Source: Rhynchonema sp. JSB1_4 (lineage: Eukaryota > Nematoda > Chromadorea > Monhysterida > Xyalidae). Taken from it: a stretch of DNA of 64,000 bases. The stretch is from contig JASAMV010003567.1 of assembly GCA_030248065.1 (NCBI GenBank), positions 1 to 64,000 on the forward strand. The letters are read 5' to 3'. The notes beneath the pieces were generated by a model. It was not told where the DNA came from, did not search any database, and worked only from the letters and a program-made list of their open reading frames with translations. This document shows, one piece after another, positions 58,701 to 64,000 of this stretch; within the stretch, counting starts at the first letter, position 1, and each line of letters opens with the position of its first letter. The position numbers were made by a program, and so were the translations under genes.

Positions 58701-59505
58701 CTGAAGATCAATTTAGTGATTGGATAATATATACACAGTCACGAAACATCAGCCAGCTGGTTGCTGTATCTAATGCTGAGTGCGCACTGGCAATGCTCAT
58801 GCACTGTGGCCAGCTGGGTTGTATGATATGCATCTGCTGCTTTTGAGCATACCTTTCCAATCACCACGTTTGAGGTACGGATCAGATCTGTTTTATTGTG
58901 ATTTGAGATGCATTTGTGAGCAGAAACACAACATGGACAAATCAAGATATTACACATAAAAATACGCAACTATGACACTGACCAACAGACACACTCTCGT
59001 AGAAAATATGAATAAAAAAAGTTAAAACAAAACTGGTGACGATATTAGTTGATACTGTAAGTCTATTACATCAAAGCACAAGCACATCAAGTTTATGCAT
59101 CTTTAAAATTATCCAACTGGTGACCAGGAGCTAATTCAAAAGATATCTAAAGTTGAACAAATTTATAAACACGATACATGTGCAAAAGCTCAAAAAAGTG
59201 CGGTGAAGTGCAGTTCTTCTCTGAGTAGAGCGCTGGATAAAATATTGTGTCTGTGCACAAAAAACATCGGACGTAATTTGATTGAAAACACATATTTTTT
59301 GAAATCATTCCCAACCAATACATTGCTGCGTAACATTGCGTGCCAAAAGGGCGACCTATCTAAGGGGCGGCAGCTGGTTCGTTAAATATGAAAAAGTCAG
59401 CTTCGATTTTATCGGCGTGTTCCTTGGTGAAACGTATAGCATCACAGACCTAATATCTAATGTTGCAAACCATACACCCTGCTGTTCCAGTTTCCAATAT
59501 CCCGT
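58701..59505. other. No gene recognised (intergenic, convergent genes)
   Basis: AT-rich spacer between the plus-strand membrane-protein gene and the minus-strand lectin gene. Expected to hold both 3' UTRs; AATAAAA at ~59010 could serve the left gene as a poly(A) signal. This is inference. Confidence 0.35.
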
Positions 59506-62500
59506 CTACTCATTTCCATCCCACGCATGATCAATCCGTTCATAATATCCCCAGCCGATAGAGCCAGTCGTCCAGATACCCCCGTCGCCGGCCGTGTTGA
59601 ATTTGACGGGCAAAAGTTCGCACGTGGCACTGTCAATGTGCAGATTGAATGACAGACAACCGTTCGCGACCATGCACTCGAATGAACAGCTGAGGTTTTC
59701 AAAAAGAATTTCTATGTTATTACTTTTTCAAATTAAAGCTTTGTGATGAGAGTAGGCGGAGTGTTTTCGAAACGCGCTGTGAACACAAGGGTTTGCGTAG
59801 CAAACTGTCAAAGTTTACCGTTCCTTCAGAAACGCGCGTCTGCTGCTTGGTCAGCGTACAAATTTAATGTTTTTCAAGTTTACACTGAACTTTCTCACCT
59901 ACCGATCTTTAGACCCAGCTCCTATTTACGCCGTTTCGACAATATTCCAGCTCTTGCATCAAAGCGGAATCAAACTTTGTGTGATCGAATCGGACCTGCC
60001 TTGGTCACGTGCGATTTGTACATTTAGGATCGATGGAAATTTAGTGAAACTGATGATTTAAATTCGACCAGCTTAAAAGTTGCTCGCACAGACCTATGAT
60101 ATACCAGTTTTACGCTGTTCGAAATTTGTTATGGCTGCTGCAATAAATCTCTCGTCCCTAATGCAAGCATCATACCGTCGAAGGCAGTATACTGGCCGGA
60201 TCCGATCACAAAGCTTGATATTGGGCTCTTCAAAGTTTTCCAGCAGAATTTAAACAAAACCAAACCGTCGTTCGTCACTGATTTGATGGCTGGCCAGAAT
60301 TGGTGATTGTGGTTGGTAGTGTTTATCCTTGTGCAGTTTGTAGCGCTGGCCGGGCACTCCTGCGGGCAGTGTGGTGATTAATATGAGCTGTGCTGCACGT
60401 TTCTTGGCTGCCCGTTTCGATCAGCTCGGTCTGGCGGTTCACCAGGTCATCGTCAGTGCGAATGCACAAACCGGCCACGTTAACCCCAAAAACAAGGCCG
60501 AGCTGGTTTTATGCTGCGTATAAAACATCATTGCTTCATTGTGATTGTTCACTCGTGCAAAAGTAGTATAATACCCGCTGCAACAGTAGGGGGAGTCTTG
60601 CATCAATGCACCGGGGAGGGATGCGCATGCGTGTACATAAAAGTCTAAGAGAATTGCCAAATTGTGGCTAATTACGTTTTTCCACCAAGCATTTCATGTT
60701 TGTTCCGTCACACTGCCCAGCTGCATATGTCTCGCCCACATTAACGCGCCCTGCAGATGGTTCCAGTTTTGAGCAATCACCCACAGGCGAACTGTCGTGA
60801 ATGCCAGGCAGCGGTGGTCGGGCCTGCAGGACACTTTTAATTTTCATCGAAAGTCAATTTTAATTGTGATAAACTTTTTTATTGATGCCACATAACCTGT
60901 TGATCAAATCCATGTTCCTGTGGTCCATATTCATCGTCGCGGGGCGCCCAGTGAGTGCTGTTTCCAGACGGGTCGTTGACCAAACCTATCCAATAATCCT
61001 GAAATTCAATTTTTTAAAACATAAAATTAAACTCGTTTGCGCTCGGCGAAATTTAGTAGACAATCTTCATATGTATGTATCACACCTCCCCTGTCGAAAA
61101 ACTCATTGTAACGTTGTCGAACACTTCTTTGGTGTAGATGTGAGCCATGCGGTCATTGTGATCTTGTGCAACATGAACGATGCACTGGTCTCGGTCTACG
61201 TGCATCAGTGTCGTCTGAAAACACAATTGAGGCCAGACACTTTCAAAAATGTGAAGAAATCTTTTAAACAACTTTGACATCCGCACCGGAGAGTAGAAAC
61301 AGCTGCTGCCTTTCGCATTGCCCGACAGCGCTGCGCACACAGGCTGTTGTTGTGCAACCAAACCTTGAACAGAATACTGATGTGCTTACGTCATTCGCGA
61401 ATAGGGAAGGCTTGAAAACCAAAATCGAAACAATCTTATACTTCGAATGAGTTGATCTGGGTGATTGTGAACGGGGTATGGATCGATGCACATTGGTGTA
61501 GTTCCGTTGCCGCCGATCCAAACGGCTGACATGCCCTGCAGTATGATTTATGATTCACCAAATTAAACCGCAACATGAAAATAAGGTGCGAATTCGTTTG
61601 AACGAACCGATGGATTAGACACACACGTGCGATTTTCAACATACAATGCTGGGGTATTATGGTAGTCCGAGCACTTGATGGTAACGGTGGTGCCTGAACA
61701 TATTTCATTGAAAATGCATACAATCGGTGCCATTGATACATACGTTCTTTAAAGGCTCCACCAGATAGACCCGAAGCCGAAACCCGAAACCCGACTTTTT
61801 TTTCAAAACCCGATACACGGACATAGAAAACATTGTATTTCGGGTTTCTGGCCAATGTGGTTGAGCCCCGACAAGGTTTCCCCAATAACCGTCCGTCACC
61901 ACGAGTGCGAGCAAAGCGAACAGACCGTTGAGGAACTGTTGGATGGTCAGTCCAGTCGAATTCGGCCACTGAGTGCGTATCGGCGGTTGTGTGTAGGTCA
62001 CAATGAAGTCACTCGGATTAGGGAGGATTAGCTCGTCGCACACTAAAGGTCGCACGAATGTTTATTTCAGCTTGTTTCTATGTGCTAGACGGGACTCGTG
62101 CCTACGGCTCGGCTACAGCGCCGCGCCCGTGCCGTGCCCCCCCCCCCCCGAAGACCCGTTAGCATACCCAGAGCTACCCGTGAAAATTGACATGTCCGCA
62201 CCTCCGAGGGAGGGGGCCACAGACACACATACGTCTTCCTGTTTTAGTTGTATAGATTTGAGCAGCAGCAGCACACACACACACACACACACCGATGCAC
62301 CATGTATTTTGGCAAAAAAACACGCTGTGTTTATCTGAAAGAACGAAATGGCTTGCGCACCAACAACTCATTGAAGCTCAAATGAAAATTTAAAATCTGC
62401 TACCGAGGTGCATATACATACATACTGTATATACCTGGATGGCACACTTGCACGGACTCCCAGCCGCTTGCACCGCATTTGATCGTGTGCCGATGCATGT

Positions 62501-63553
62501 CGGGCGTGCCTGTAACGTGTTGAAGAACAGGATGTGCTTATCAGTTGGGCTTATATGAATGTCGTCAACGCAAATCGTCAACTCAGCCTCAATGTCATTT
62601 ACATATATATGTATATGTAGTACCTCTCACTTCACATTCAACGCTGCATGAGTTGACATTTGCGTTGACGCCTGAACTTAATCAGTTGTGAAGCTCTACA
62701 TTCACTGCTCCCTTCATTCAATCAGTGGGCGTTGCAAAACAGACACTTCGCTCTTTCATGTTGGTCACTCACTATTGATGCGCCGACAATAAAGACGTAA
62801 TAATATTCGAATATCCATGCAATATTCTAACCGACGAATGCCGTACGGAATGGCCATTTGCAACCGTAGGTCACCGATTGTTCACCGGAAGCATCAACGA
62901 CTGCGATTGCGTTATAGCCGTCAACAGACGGATACGGGACGAAGTCGGGCAGATCGGGACAGGCTGAAGATTGCGAAAACTGTCGACACAATATTACGCG
63001 ATCATGAGTTTGTTTTTTTTTCAAAAGCGGTTTTGCGTTTCTTATCATTTAAGACTCAAATGTTAGAAGGTTTCTTTGAGAAGCCAGCACGAACTTTTCG
63101 GCACACATGTGGGTGCGACATTGAAATGCTCGTCCGGCACACAGGACTCGTTGTTCCCGGCGCATGGATCGTTGATCGAGCCGCAAGTATTGTTAGTTGA
63201 AGCGTCACCTGAAGTGCGTGTCCCTATTTTTGCCATTTATATATCCTGGGGCTTGAACTGAGGTTGAACAAGACCTGACTTCAATTAGTTAACCCGCTCG
63301 TAGGTAGGGTTATGTACATCTCATTATATTGTCGGTTATCACAACAGATATCTGTGGGATGGTGGATGCGATTCGTTTCGGGTTGATGCTCCAACAAACA
63401 TCGTCAAAGACGTACAAGCAGACTTACGGTATTCGCAAATGGCTTCGTGACTAGTCCAGCCCGCTGATAACCAGCTTATTGGTCCGTTTGCATAGCTCGC
63501 CGCGCGAACCGCATCCATAAGGCCCGACGTTTGATTCGACGCTGCGAACTCAT
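59506..63553 (-). CDS. C-type lectin / EGF-like / sushi / C-type lectin mosaic extracellular protein (5' incomplete)
   Basis: Minus-strand exons join in phase from the right. 63428-63553 is the C-terminal half of a C-type lectin domain (WLSAGWTSHEAICEY). 63095-63208 is EGF-like (CGSINDPCAGNNESCVPDEH). 62832-62963 plus 62435-62509 form sushi 1 (CPDLPDF..YGC..IKC..VC). 61926-62042, 61623-61693 and 61442-61535 form sushi 2 (VCDEL..IKC..RTC..MC). 61287-61363, 61086-61214, 60897-60998 and ~60676-60823 form a second C-type lectin domain (SSCFYSP, DRDQCIVHV, DYWIGLVNDPSGN, GDC, KCLVEK). A last exon 59506-59689 has a PAN/apple-like pattern (CSFECMVANGCLSFNLH) and a TAG stop; its link to the rest is unproved. 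Such proteins are secreted or surface receptors in adhesion or pathogen recognition. The signal peptide lies beyond the recognised exons. Confidence 0.75.
59948..60240. mobile_element. Inverted-repeat element with ATCAAACTTTGTGATCGGATC-type ends
   Basis: The left word ATCAAACTTTGTGTGATCG (59967-59985) and right word GGATCCGATCACAAAGCTTG (60199-60218) are inverted repeats. Related copies lie at ~20285 and ~23715. It lies within the lectin gene; boundaries are approximate. Confidence 0.55.
60240..60660 (-). other. Possible further exons of the lectin gene
   Basis: Minus-strand frames such as GVNVAGLCIRTDDDLVNRQT and YYTTFARVNNHNEAMMFYTQ have protein-like composition, but their phase does not join neatly to the flanking exons, so they are not included in the gene model. 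Confidence 0.3.
62567..62672. mobile_element. Small inverted-repeat element with CGTCAACGCAAAT ends
   Basis: CGTCAACGCAAATCGTCAAC and its mirror GTTGACATTTGCGTTGACG (ending ~62670) bracket an AT-rich centre. The end core resembles the GTTGTCAACG family at 23056 and 42387. It lies in an intron of the lectin gene. Confidence 0.6.
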
Positions 63554-64000
63554 CTGCAAAATACACGCAACTTATGTATGTATAACAGGTGATCAGGTTT
63601 GAATGTGTGACTTCGACTTGTGTAGGCATGCCTACTGTATCTGACAGCAAACGAATAGTTCTGAATCTGGTGTAGCGTTCGGAGTACCGCGCGTCAGCGG
63701 CCGCACTTGGTCCAGCTTGATCATAATGTGATAAGGTCAGGCATTCCAAGACAGTGCACAAACTCATTTTCAAAGCTTAGGTTGGGTGATTGGGTTAGGT
63801 TGAGTGATTTAGGTCACATTGATTGTCACTCAAAGACCGACCAGGTTGAGGTTGCAAGAACGGCTTTTGCGACCAGAAATCAGCTGGGATTGGGGGTCCG
63901 ATTCGAGCCAGGAATCTGAAATTTGATTCGCGAGTCAATCATGGAATCACGGCGGTTTGAGCCGTTTTATTCAGCTTTGGTGAACGAACTTGTTGTCAGC
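63554..64000. other. Upstream of recognised lectin exons; nothing assigned
   Basis: It should contain an intron and possibly the first half of the N-terminal C-type lectin domain, but no exon could be matched in phase. Confidence 0.3.

Overview
The window is eukaryotic DNA, most probably from a nematode. Three things point there: interstitial arrays of TTAGGC, the nematode-type telomere unit (17334-17391); protein families typical of nematodes (a BPI/LBP-like lipid-binding protein, an ET-module protein, a mosaic C-type lectin/EGF/sushi protein); and short GT-AG introns, one of 45 nt. No operon, CRISPR or prokaryotic gene structure is present. I cannot name the species. Exons were assembled by hand from splice signals, reading phase and family resemblance; there is no transcript evidence.

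Layout. 1-5 kb: an intact 968-codon minus-strand ORF joining a retroelement Gag (with CCHC knuckle) to a membrane glycoprotein resembling an envelope, with no pol between them. 5.1-12 kb: satellites (58-bp unit, then about 18 copies of a ~245-bp unit) flanked on both sides by TTTAGG-rich arrays. 13.2-18.8 kb: two non-LTR reverse transcriptases (one with an intact catalytic motif, one broken), TTAGGC-like repeats and a GC-rich transposon. 21-32.2 kb: a 12-exon BPI/LBP-family gene on the minus strand, its introns packed with transposons. 32.9-35.8 kb: a foldback palindrome with apparently identical 314-bp arms and a satellite. 35.9-36.6 kb: exons of a very basic protein. 37-48.5 kb: mostly non-autonomous transposons, one tRNA-like gene and a 512-bp (TG)n tract. 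48.6-49.25 kb: two exons of an ET-module protein. 50-54.6 kb: nested transposons. 55.0-58.7 kb: two small plus-strand genes, one secreted protein and one single-pass membrane protein with apparent alternative exons. 59.5-63.6 kb: a minus-strand C-type lectin/EGF/sushi gene, 5' incomplete.

The dominant content is a dense community of non-autonomous DNA transposons. For eleven elements I could read terminal inverted repeats plus 8-bp target duplications (hAT-like): eight exact and three differing at one base. A twelfth has a 7-bp duplication. Two large foldback elements have TTAA targets (piggyBac-like), several have TA targets and one TTA. Several are nested two or three deep. One hAT-like element sits exactly on a splice acceptor of the BPI-like gene and its target duplication copies that acceptor.

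The host genes share a theme of secreted or surface proteins (lipid-binding, lectin/sushi, ET-module, small secreted, single-pass membrane). That would fit body-fluid or immune-type functions, but no shared pathway can be shown from sequence.
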